Below, in pieces: positions 20,110 through 27,331 of a stretch of 63,674 bases of DNA. Each line of letters opens with the position of its first letter. Position 1 is the stretch's first letter. A model generated the notes under the pieces. It made no database searches. It saw only the letters and a list, made by a program, of their open reading frames with translations, and had not been told where the DNA came from. Source of the DNA: Gemmatimonadota bacterium. GTDB lineage: Bacteria > Gemmatimonadota > Gemmatimonadetes > Gemmatimonadales > GWC2-71-9. A program made the translations under genes and the position numbers. Where the stretch lies: NCBI GenBank assembly GCA_003222035.1, contig QHUS01000056.1:2578-66251 (forward strand). Direction: 5' to 3'.

Positions 20110-20931
20110 ATGACGCAACGCTTGACGCGGCTCGCCTGGACCGCGGCGACATTCACGTATCTGCTCATCATCCTCGGCGCCATTGTCCGGATCACCGGGT
20201 CCGGGATGGGGTGCGGGGAGCATTGGCCCCTCTGCAACGGCCGCCTCCTACCACCCCTCGATGTCCCGACGATGATCGAGTACGGGCACAGACTCGCCGC
20301 GGCGGCCGTGAGCGTGCTCGTAGCCGGGCTCGCGGGACTGGCGTGGTGGCTGCGACGGGGAGCGAGGAGCGAGGAGCGAGACCGTCCCGACAGGACATCG
20401 TATACCGCGCTGGGCCTGCTCATGCTGCAGATCCTGCTGGGCGCCGTGACGGTGAAGTTGCAGCTGCCCCCGTGGACGGTGATCCTGCACCTCGGCACCG
20501 CGATGCTCCTGCTCGCGACGTTGCTCGTCACCGCGCGTGGACATCCGAGAACCCCGCCCTCGCGGGCGGAGCTAGCTGCCCTGACGCTCGGGTTCGGGAC
20601 GGTGTTGCTCGGCGCCCTCACGGCCAACCTGGGCGCGGCCAGCGCGTGCCTCGGATTTCCGCTGTGCAACGGCGCGCTGTTTCCGTCCGGGAACTACCTC
20701 CAGTACGTCCACTGGGTCCACCGCCTGTTCGCCTACACGCTGTTCGCCTATGTGGTGTGGTGGGCCGTGCGCTCGAAGCGGCGTGGTGTGTGGTACGTGG
20801 TTGCGCTCGTGACCGTGCAGGTCGCGGTGGCCGCGACGATGGTGGTGCTGGCGCTTCCACAACCCCTGCAAGCGGCGCACGTCGCCGTCGGTGCGGCGGT
20901 ATGGACGGCGCTGGTGCTGGCAGTGTTCTGA
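20110..20931 (+). CDS. ctaA: Heme A synthase (CtaA/COX15 family)
   Basis: A 273-residue membrane protein that oxidises heme O to heme A for cytochrome c oxidase. The signature RITGSGMGCGEHWPLCNG, a second-half equivalent (GAASACLGFPLCNG) and histidines in EYGHRLAAA, WTVILHLGTA, YVHWVHRLF and AAHVAVGAA mark the heme-binding four-helix repeats. The loop around residues 83-92 is an in-frame GAGCGAG repeat (RRGARSEERDR) not expected in the family. It stands alone; ctaB and oxidase subunits are not in the window. Confidence 0.88.
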   Translation: MTQRLTRLAWTAATFTYLLIILGAIVRITGSGMGCGEHWPLCNGRLLPPLDVPTMIEYGHRLAAAAVSVLVAGLAGLAWWLRRGARSEERDRPDRTSYTALGLLMLQILLGAVTVKLQLPPWTVILHLGTAMLLLATLLVTARGHPRTPPSRAELAALTLGFGTVLLGALTANLGAASACLGFPLCNGALFPSGNYLQYVHWVHRLFAYTLFAYVVWWAVRSKRRGVWYVVALVTVQVAVAATMVVLALPQPLQAAHVAVGAAVWTALVLAVF

Positions 20932-20934
20932 ACT

Positions 20935-20958
20935 GTCCGACCGTCCGACCGTCAGACC
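20935..20958. repeat. Short tandem repeat between convergent genes
   Basis: Three 8-bp units, GTCCGACC, GTCCGACC and GTCAGACC, directly follow the ctaA stop and include the stop codon of the convergent M24 peptidase gene. No hairpin or T tract is seen. Confidence 0.5.
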
Positions 20959-22127
20959 AGCAGCAACTCGTCTTGTGGGGCGCGGGGATTCACTTCTGGT
21001 CCCGTCGTGTCGATGTACACATTGATCTCGCTGCGAATTCCGAAGCGCCCGGGCAGGTAGACGCCCGGCTCGATCGAGAAGCCGACACCGGGGACGAGGG
21101 CGCGCGCGTCCTCGGTCTCGAAGTTATCGATGTGCGGCCCCGAGCCGTGGAGATCGCGGTCGATCGAATGGCCGGTCCGATGCACGAAGTACTCGGCCAG
21201 GCCGGCGTCGCGGATCACGGAGCGGGCGGCATCGTCTACCTGCGCTCCAGTGGGCGGGCCCTGGTGCCATCGCTCCCGCAGGAAGCGCACGGCGGCGTCC
21301 CGTGCGCCCTTCACCGCTTGCCACGCACGGCGCACGTCCGCATCGGGCGAACGGCCCGCGAATCCCATCCATGTCTGGTCGGCGAACACGGAACCACGCC
21401 CCGGTCCTCCCCACAGATCGAGCAACATGACGTCGCCAGGCGCGAGGCGCCGATCCGATCCCTCGTGCGGCTCGTAGTGGGGGATCGCCGTGGTCGGACC
21501 GAACGCCACGATCGGCCCCTCGTTGGTCCAGAGGCCGGCGCGCTCGATCGCCTGCAGCACCCGCTCCTTGACGCGTGTCTCGCGCACCTCGGCACCGCGC
21601 GCCATCTCAGCTCCCGTCCAGGCGAGCGTGTCATGCGCGATCGCGGCCAGGGAAGCGGCTGCGGTGCGATGGCCCGCGAGCTCCGCAGCGGACCAGCGCG
21701 CCGCGAAGCGCGAGACCAGCGGCGCCGACGAGACGAGCCTCGCTCCAAATGCCTCGAGCAGTTCCACCACGCCGTGCGGCAGGCGGTCAAGGTAGGGGAC
21801 CTGGTCGCGCGGTGAGATCTCGGCCGCGAGCGTTCGGCCCGAGACGAGCGCCTTGAGATGGTCATGCAGCTCGCGCCACGCGCCGTATGGGCGCACCTCA
21901 CCGGGAAAATCCGCCAGCGCTTGTAATTCGATGCGATGCGCCACTGCGACGGGCCTGCCGGAGCGCGGCAACAGCACGAACAACCGCCGCGTTCCCATGC
22001 CCGTGTCGCCGAGAATCCGCCCGGCGATCGGGTTGATCTTGCGGAAGTCGTAGAGCAGCCAGCCGTCGGCACCGAGCGCGGTGAGCGCCTCGGCGAGCGC
22101 GGCCAGGTCGACGCCTTCGAGCATCAC
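20952..22127 (-). CDS. M24 family metallopeptidase (Xaa-Pro aminopeptidase-like)
   Basis: A 391-residue creatinase/prolidase-fold enzyme. The N-terminal domain (about 1-150) precedes the pita-bread catalytic domain with metal ligands in MLLDLWGG (Asp), VFADQTW (Asp), RTGHSID (His), SIEPGVY (Glu) and RSEINVY (Glu). It probably cleaves dipeptides or X-Pro N-termini in the cytoplasm, since no signal peptide is present. The ATG shares ATGA with the stop of the 201-residue gene upstream. Confidence 0.87.
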   Translation of the reverse strand: MMLEGVDLAALAEALTALGADGWLLYDFRKINPIAGRILGDTGMGTRRLFVLLPRSGRPVAVAHRIELQALADFPGEVRPYGAWRELHDHLKALVSGRTLAAEISPRDQVPYLDRLPHGVVELLEAFGARLVSSAPLVSRFAARWSAAELAGHRTAAASLAAIAHDTLAWTGAEMARGAEVRETRVKERVLQAIERAGLWTNEGPIVAFGPTTAIPHYEPHEGSDRRLAPGDVMLLDLWGGPGRGSVFADQTWMGFAGRSPDADVRRAWQAVKGARDAAVRFLRERWHQGPPTGAQVDDAARSVIRDAGLAEYFVHRTGHSIDRDLHGSGPHIDNFETEDARALVPGVGFSIEPGVYLPGRFGIRSEINVYIDTTGPEVNPRAPQDELLLV

Positions 22128-22729
22128 TGGTGCCTGGCGTCGGGCGGGCTAGCCCGCCATTCGCACACCTGACCGCCGGTCGCGCGGCAGGAGACATGGA
22201 GCATGGCGCCCTCGAAGCCGACCAGCAGGCGGAGCAGCTCGGTAAACGCCGTGCCGTACATGGCGCAGGCCGCACCGTCGGGCGTCGCCTGCACGGCGAG
22301 CAGATCGTCCACGCGCGCGACCGGGACGTGACTCTCCCGCCGCAGTTCTCCCCCGAACACGCGACGCGCGGCGCCTCGAGCGGCGGCGTAGCCGAAGGCC
22401 CGGGGGCCCGTGCGGGCCGCCAGCCGCGTGAGCGCGAACATCCGTCGCACCGCGCGGCGCGCCGCGCGCCGGCCGGCGTCCGCGAATACCAAGTCGGCAT
22501 CGGGGCGGCGGCCCACCAGCCGCAGCAGCGCCTCGACGTGGCCCCGATCGGCGGCGGCGCCCCGCCGCACCATGGTTTCGTACTCGCGGAGCTGCATCGC
22601 GACGGTCGCCGAGAGACCGAGTCGCTTGGAGAGCAGCTCCTCGGCGAATTCCGACAGTCCGTCCTCGACCGGCGTGTCGAGGTTCCGCACGGCCTCCAGG
22701 ACCGCGAGCGGGACGATGCTGTGCACCAC
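22124..22729 (-). CDS. Uncharacterised protein, possible V4R-like domain
   Basis: A 201-residue, Arg/Ala-rich protein with no membrane segment. The last ~45 residues (FEGAMLHVSCRATGGQVCEW, preceded by CAMYGTAF) resemble the end of V4R/hydrocarbon-binding domains, which finish with a C-x-A-x-G-D-x-x-C-x-F pattern. Such domains bind small ligands or zinc in regulators and in bacteriochlorophyll and phenol sensing proteins. The rest is unrecognised. It is the first gene of a two-gene unit with the M24 peptidase. Confidence 0.5.
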   Translation of the reverse strand: MVHSIVPLAVLEAVRNLDTPVEDGLSEFAEELLSKRLGLSATVAMQLREYETMVRRGAAADRGHVEALLRLVGRRPDADLVFADAGRRAARRAVRRMFALTRLAARTGPRAFGYAAARGAARRVFGGELRRESHVPVARVDDLLAVQATPDGAACAMYGTAFTELLRLLVGFEGAMLHVSCRATGGQVCEWRASPPDARHQ

Positions 22730-22799
22730 GGGGGGCGAAACCTAGCGGCCGCCACCCCATTGCGGAACCCGGGCGCGCAGGGAGAGGTTATGTGACCCC

Positions 22800-23435
22800 A
22801 TGAGCGCGCCGATCCCCCCCACCCCTCCGTCCCCGCCCCCCCCTCCCCCGGCCCCGTCGCCCGCATCCAGCGCAGCCCCGGACGCCGAGAAGCGGGCGAG
22901 CTTCGAGCGCGAAGCCCTGGTGCACCTGGATAGCCTGTACCGCGTGGCGTTGCGCCTCACAGGCAATCCAGCGGAGGCCGACGATCTCGTTCAGGAGACC
23001 ATGCTCAAGGCGTACCGCGCCTGGCACCAGTTCGAGAAAGGGACGAACGCCAAGGGGTGGCTGCTCACGATCCTGCGGCACGCATTCATTAATGAGTACC
23101 GGAGGCGCACGCGCCACCCAGAGAGCGTCGACATCGACGCGATCGAGCCGTTCTCCGTGTTCGAGGAGCTGCAGGACGACGACCCGCAGGGAACCTTCTT
23201 CGATCGCATCGTGGACGACGAGGTGCTCCGGGCCATCGATGCCCTCCCGGAACAATTCCGGGAGACCGTGGTGTTGAGCGACGTGGAGGGAATGTCGTAC
23301 GAGGAGATCGCCCGCATTCTGGAGGTGCCGGTGGGAACCGTGAAGTCTCGCCTGTTCCGCGCCCGGCGCCTGCTGCAGCAGCAACTGTACGAGTACGCGG
23401 TTGGCATGGGGTACATCAAGGGGTCAGCCAAGTGA
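22800..23435 (+). CDS. ECF RNA polymerase sigma factor (operon leader)
   Basis: A 211-residue sigma-70 family ECF factor. After a ~30-residue Pro/Ser tail, region 2 ([34 protein letters not shown]) and region 4 ([38 protein letters not shown]) are complete and joined by a short acidic linker. It directs polymerase to a dedicated promoter and is likely held inactive by the zinc anti-sigma factor, whose GTG start overlaps its stop (GTGA). It heads an eight-gene co-directional run, so it may control its own operon. No Cys-rich C-terminal extension is present. Confidence 0.92.
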   Translation: MSAPIPPTPPSPPPPPPAPSPASSAAPDAEKRASFEREALVHLDSLYRVALRLTGNPAEADDLVQETMLKAYRAWHQFEKGTNAKGWLLTILRHAFINEYRRRTRHPESVDIDAIEPFSVFEELQDDDPQGTFFDRIVDDEVLRAIDALPEQFRETVVLSDVEGMSYEEIARILEVPVGTVKSRLFRARRLLQQQLYEYAVGMGYIKGSAK

Positions 23436-23656
23436 ATTGCCGGGAGTGCAAGGAGCACCTCTACGAATACCTCGACCGCGAGCTGACGCCCGCTGTAGAG
23501 CAGGAGATCAAGCAGCACATTGTCGACTGCCCTCCCTGCGGTGAGCATTTCGATTTCGAAAGACTGTTCCTCGACTTCTTGCGAGCCCGCTGCCGGGCTA
23601 AAGGTGCTCCCCCCGAACTGAAACGCCGCATCTTGGACGAGCTACTCGACGAGTGA
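23432..23656 (+). CDS. Zinc-finger anti-sigma factor (ZAS type, soluble)
   Basis: A 74-residue protein with the ZAS signature H29-x3-C33-x2-C36 (HIVDCPPC) and an N-terminal CRECKEH. It resembles RsrA/ChrR-type anti-sigma domains, which bind the partner ECF factor and in several cases release it when Cys are oxidised. No membrane segment follows, so a cytoplasmic signal is expected. Start GTG 23432 overlaps the sigma stop, and its own stop overlaps the DUF92 start (GTGA). Redox sensing is an inference from the family. Confidence 0.85.
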   Translation: MNCRECKEHLYEYLDRELTPAVEQEIKQHIVDCPPCGEHFDFERLFLDFLRARCRAKGAPPELKRRILDELLDE

Positions 23657-24339
23657 CGTGGCTCACCCGCGGGGGCGTCATCGCCGCCGGCGCGGTGGGC
23701 GTTGGCGTCACATGGGGCCTCGGGTGGCCTGGGCTGATCGTACTCGCCGCCTTTCTTCTCTCCGGTAGTCTCCTCACACAGTTCGCCGAGCATCGCGCCC
23801 CGAGCCGCACCGGGCGGCAGGTCCTCGCCAACGGAGGTGTCGCTCTGGTCGCAGCGGTTGCGGGCGCGTGGCCCGCGGCCGCCGGCGCCATCGCGGCAGC
23901 CGCCGCCGATACGTGGGCCACCGAAATCGGAGCCTTCTCGCCGTTCCCGCCGCGCCTCATCACATCCTGGCGACGAGTGGCGCGAGGCACGTCGGGGGGT
24001 ATCACGGCTCTGGGGACGCTGGGGGCTGCGGCGGGAGCCGTGACGATCGCATGGCTCACCCAGGCGCTGGCGCCCAAGGGAATGGCGCCGTTGTTTCCGA
24101 TCGTAGCCAGCGCCGGCATCATCGGCATGCTCGCCGACTCGCTGCTCGGCGCCACACTCCAGGGGAAGTTCGAGTGTCCCGCGTGCGATGCGCGGTTTGA
24201 GCGCGGGAACACGATTTGCCATGAGCCGGTCCTGCTCACGAGGGGTCTGGGATGGCTGGACAACGACGGCGTGAACTTCGCGGCGACGCTCGTCGGCGCG
24301 GCTGTGGGCCTGGTGGGCTCGCGCCTGTCGCGCCCCTAG
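23653..24339 (+). CDS. DUF92 family integral membrane protein (VTE6-like)
   Basis: A 228-residue polytopic protein with about six hydrophobic segments and the DUF92 features AAADTWATEIG, GGITALGTLGA and GMLADSLLGATLQ. The family includes plant and cyanobacterial VTE6, a phytyl-phosphate kinase that makes prenyl diphosphates from CTP or other NTPs. Whether this copy has that activity is not visible. A small Cys pair (CPACDARF) precedes the last segment. It overlaps the anti-sigma gene (GTGA) and is followed 13 bp later by a GGR-like flavoenzyme. Confidence 0.85.
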   Translation: MTWLTRGGVIAAGAVGVGVTWGLGWPGLIVLAAFLLSGSLLTQFAEHRAPSRTGRQVLANGGVALVAAVAGAWPAAAGAIAAAAADTWATEIGAFSPFPPRLITSWRRVARGTSGGITALGTLGAAAGAVTIAWLTQALAPKGMAPLFPIVASAGIIGMLADSLLGATLQGKFECPACDARFERGNTICHEPVLLTRGLGWLDNDGVNFAATLVGAAVGLVGSRLSRP

Positions 24340-24352
24340 GCGGGAACGTACG

Positions 24353-25627
24353 GTGACGACTCGTTGGGACGCGGTCGTGGTCGGTGCAGGTCCGGCGGGC
24401 GCCGCGACCGCACTGCTGCTGGCACGCGCCGGCGCGTCGGTCCTGGTGCTCGATCGCGCGCGGTTTCCCCGCGACAAGGCATGTTCGGAGTACCTGAGCC
24501 CGGGCGCAACGCCGGTCCTGGAGCGCCTCGGCGGAGGTATCCTGGATGCGATCGAGCGCGCGGCTCACGCCAAGCTGTCCGGCATGAAAGTCGTCGCCCC
24601 CGGCGGGGCCGCCATGTGCGGACACTTCGTGGGGGGTGGGGAGGAAGCTCGCCCCTACAGCTTTGCCCTGCCCCGCACGTCGTTCGACACGATCCTCGTT
24701 GCCGCCGCAGCGCGCGCCGGGGCCGAGGTTCGCCAAGCGGCGTCGGTAGAGGACCTGGTGTGGCGCGGTCGCGCTGTGGCAGGCGTCGTGGCGCGGTCAG
24801 GAAATGGGAAACGCGCGATGTGTCTCGCCCGGGTGGTGGTGGGCGCGGACGGCCTCCGCTCGGTCGTCGCGCGCCGGCTCGGGCTCGTCCGTTCTGCGTC
24901 GCCGCGCCGGATCGCATTCACCGCGCACGTGAGCGACGTCGCCGGGGTCGACGGCGTTGGCGAGCTGCACGTCGGCGAGCATGGCTACGTGGGCATGGGG
25001 CCCGTGGGGGGGGGAGTCACTACCGTCGCTTTGGTCGTGCCGCTGTCCGCGGTCCGCGAGGGCCGTCGCGATTATCGTGCGGGCTTCTTCGATGAGCTAG
25101 CGCGGTTTCCCGGGCTCGCGGGACGGTTCGACCCGCGATTCCTGGTGCGCGAGGTGCTCGTCACCGGCCCCTTCGCGCAATGGTCCCGCACCCCGGTCGC
25201 GCGGGGCGGAGGCGCGCTGCTCGTGGGCGATGCGGCCGACTTCTTCGATCCGTTTACGGGCCAGGGGATCTACAGCGCGCTCCGGGGCGCGGAGCTGGCA
25301 GCCGAGATCCTGCTGCCCGCCTTCGCGGGTGGGGTCGGCGGCGGCATCGACCCCGGGCGCAAGCCCGGGGTTCTCCAGGGGAGCGAGCCCGTCCCGTATG
25401 CCGCCCTCGCCCCATACCGGCGCGCCCGGCGCCGCGAATTCGCCGGCAAGTGGCTGCTCGAGCGTCTGATCGGCGTTGGGGTGGGTTCGCCGGCGCTGAC
25501 CAACCGCGTCGTGAGCCGCCTGGCGAGGCGGCCGGACCTCGCGGATCTTCTGGTGAGCGCGACGGGCAACGTCGTTTCAGCGCGTCGCGTGCTCGCTCCC
25601 ACGGTACTGGCCCAGTTGGTGTGGTGA
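24353..25627 (+). CDS. FAD-dependent oxidoreductase, geranylgeranyl reductase-like
   Basis: A 424-residue group A flavoenzyme. The dinucleotide fold AVVVGAGPAGAA (G11, G13, G16), the post-motif DKACSEYLSPGA, the DG motif (VVGADGLRSVVA) and the GD motif (LLVGDAADFFDPFTGQGI) place it in the GGR/PHBH family, which reduces isoprenoid double bonds or hydroxylates aromatics. The WxWxIP motif of halogenases is absent. It starts at GTG 24353 and the next gene begins 4 bp after its stop. Adjacent flavin reductase and ketosynthase genes suggest tailoring of a small molecule. Confidence 0.82.
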   Translation: MTTRWDAVVVGAGPAGAATALLLARAGASVLVLDRARFPRDKACSEYLSPGATPVLERLGGGILDAIERAAHAKLSGMKVVAPGGAAMCGHFVGGGEEARPYSFALPRTSFDTILVAAAARAGAEVRQAASVEDLVWRGRAVAGVVARSGNGKRAMCLARVVVGADGLRSVVARRLGLVRSASPRRIAFTAHVSDVAGVDGVGELHVGEHGYVGMGPVGGGVTTVALVVPLSAVREGRRDYRAGFFDELARFPGLAGRFDPRFLVREVLVTGPFAQWSRTPVARGGGALLVGDAADFFDPFTGQGIYSALRGAELAAEILLPAFAGGVGGGIDPGRKPGVLQGSEPVPYAALAPYRRARRREFAGKWLLERLIGVGVGSPALTNRVVSRLARRPDLADLLVSATGNVVSARRVLAPTVLAQLVW

Positions 25628-25631
25628 GGAC

Positions 25632-26114
25632 ATGCCCGGCGTCGATCCTGCGCAGTTTCGCCAGCTGCTCGGCCGCTTTGCGACCGGGGTCACGGTTCTC
25701 ACCACGCGTGACCAGGCCGGTCGCCCGGTCGGGATGACCGCGAGCTCGGTGGCCTCGGTGTCGCTCAACCCGCCGCTGGTCCTAGTGTCCGTGGACCAGA
25801 AGAACGACATGTATCCCGCGCTCCAGGCGGCCCAGCGCTTCGTGTTGAACGTGCTCGCGGCCGATCAGGAAGCGCTGTCGCGACGGTTCGCCGAAGAGCA
25901 TCCCAATCGGTTCGATGGCGTCGGCTACCAACAGAGCAAGCACGGCATCCCGGTGCTCGACGGCGTGCTCGCCAGCATCGAGTGCGAAAAACAGGCCGAG
26001 GTCCCAGGCGGGGATCACTCGGTGTTCTTCGGCATCGTCACGGGTGGCAGCGTTTCCGACCGCCGGCCCTTGCTCTACTATCGGGGCGGCTACGCGGGCC
26101 TCACCGGCGGATGA
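25632..26114 (+). CDS. Flavin reductase-like domain protein
   Basis: A 160-residue FMN-binding split-barrel protein of the HpaC/ActVB group: LGRFATGVTVLTT, GMTASSVASVSLNPPLVL, FVLNVLA and a closing RRPLLYYRGGYAGL. Such enzymes make reduced flavin for a partner monooxygenase. The likely partner is the flavoenzyme encoded 4 bp upstream, although that enzyme keeps its own FAD fold. Its stop shares ATGA with the following methyltransferase. Confidence 0.88.
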   Translation: MPGVDPAQFRQLLGRFATGVTVLTTRDQAGRPVGMTASSVASVSLNPPLVLVSVDQKNDMYPALQAAQRFVLNVLAADQEALSRRFAEEHPNRFDGVGYQQSKHGIPVLDGVLASIECEKQAEVPGGDHSVFFGIVTGGSVSDRRPLLYYRGGYAGLTGG

Positions 26115-26815
26115 TCGGCACCGAGCTGCTGGACGATCCGCACGCGGATCCGGTCGCGGTCGGGGAACAGCTCCGCGACATCGCGCGCCTGAACGCGTTG
26201 TTCGGCGGGACGCGGGCGGTCGTGCGGGAGCTGGAGTCATTCTTCGCGCAGGGGACGAGGGACGGGGGACCAGGGACGAGTACGACCTGGACATTGCTCG
26301 ACGTCGGGACCGGACTCGGTGACATCCCGCGCGCGGCGGCTGCCGTCGCTCGGAAGTACGGTATCGCCCTCCGCTTGTTGGGCATCGAGGTGAACCGCAC
26401 GGCCGCGAGGCTGGCGCGAGGGTCGCTCAGCATGATCCTCGCGGACGGTGGCGCGCTGCCACTCGCGCCCCGCTCGGTCGATGTGATTGTCGCCAGTCAG
26501 GTCCTGCACCACTTGCCGCGCCGAGCGGCGGTACGCTGGATCGGCAATCTGGATTGTCTCGCCCGGCGTGCGGTGGTGCTCGCCGACTTGCGTCGCTCCC
26601 GCGTGGCGATGGCCGGCGTGTGGGCGGCGTCGCTCGGGCTCGCGATGAGCGGACGGACACGCCGCGACGCGGTGGTCTCGCTGCGGCGCGGATATACCCG
26701 GGACGAGTTCGAGGGGATGCTGCGGGAGGCGGGGATACGAGCGGCAGCGCGATACAGGCCCGGCTTTCGGGTCGTCGCATCCTGGTCACCAGAGCACAGT
26801 GTCGAGTCAAGCTGA
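26111..26815 (+). CDS. Class I SAM-dependent methyltransferase
   Basis: A 234-residue methyltransferase with motif I TLLDVGTGLGDIP near residue 60, a following acidic LLGIEVN, VDVIVASQVLHHLP and a C-terminal FEGMLREAGI. This is the style of UbiE and polyketide O-/C-methyltransferases. Start ATG 26111 overlaps the flavin reductase stop. A GGGACGA-type repeat at 26251-26280 encodes an in-frame insert just before motif I. Its operon place suggests methylation of the same product as the ketosynthase and flavoenzymes. Confidence 0.82.
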   Translation: MIGTELLDDPHADPVAVGEQLRDIARLNALFGGTRAVVRELESFFAQGTRDGGPGTSTTWTLLDVGTGLGDIPRAAAAVARKYGIALRLLGIEVNRTAARLARGSLSMILADGGALPLAPRSVDVIVASQVLHHLPRRAAVRWIGNLDCLARRAVVLADLRRSRVAMAGVWAASLGLAMSGRTRRDAVVSLRRGYTRDEFEGMLREAGIRAAARYRPGFRVVASWSPEHSVESS

Positions 26816-27331
26816 GTGCGAACCGTTGACCAGGTCCTGATCCGCGCGGCTATCGATCGCATTTTCGAGGCGGCAGTCGACATCGAGCGCTGGCCTGCGA
26901 TTCTGCCGCACTATCGGTGGGTCCGCGTGCTCGAGCGCAGGAACAACGGCGCGCTCGTGGAGATGGCCGCCTGGCGCCCTTTCGGCCCGGTTCGATATCC
27001 CACGTGGTGGGTGTCGGAAATGACGGTCGATGCGGACGCCCGGGAGATTCGGTATCGCCACGTGCGGGGTATCACGCGGGGCATGGCGGTCGCGTGGCGG
27101 TTCCATCCGAGTGCGGGAACAACGCCCGGCGGCGGCGTGGTTGTCACCATCGTGCACGAGTGGCGTGGCCCCGCGTGGCCCTTGCTCGGTGGCCTGGCCG
27201 CGCGCCTCGTCATCGGTCCGGTGTTCGTGCACGGCATCGCGTCCCGTACGCTGGCGGGGATCAAAAAGGAAGCGGAGAAGCAGGCGGGTCAGCCGACAGG
27301 AGGAACATGCAGAACGGGTCGCGACGAGTAG
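26816..27331 (+). CDS. SRPBCC/START-fold protein, aromatase/cyclase- or COQ10-like
   Basis: A 171-residue helix-grip protein. The opening (VLIRAAIDRIFEAAVDIERW), the aromatic Pro-His-Tyr-Arg-Trp segment, VEMAAWRPF and a C-terminal amphipathic helix (FVHGIASRTLAGIKKEAEK) match SRPBCC lipid/polyketide-binding domains such as TcmN-type aromatase/cyclases and COQ10. It probably binds and may fold a hydrophobic intermediate. GTG 26816 directly follows the methyltransferase stop. The end overlaps the ketosynthase start by 25 bp. Confidence 0.8.
   Translation: MRTVDQVLIRAAIDRIFEAAVDIERWPAILPHYRWVRVLERRNNGALVEMAAWRPFGPVRYPTWWVSEMTVDADAREIRYRHVRGITRGMAVAWRFHPSAGTTPGGGVVVTIVHEWRGPAWPLLGGLAARLVIGPVFVHGIASRTLAGIKKEAEKQAGQPTGGTCRTGRDE

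Noticed and set aside
20935-20958. CRISPR-like repeat
   Set aside because: Only three 8-bp units without spacers.
24353-25627. Flavin-dependent halogenase (because a flavin reductase follows)
   Set aside because: The WxWxIP motif is absent, and the sequence fits the GGR/aromatic hydroxylase group better.
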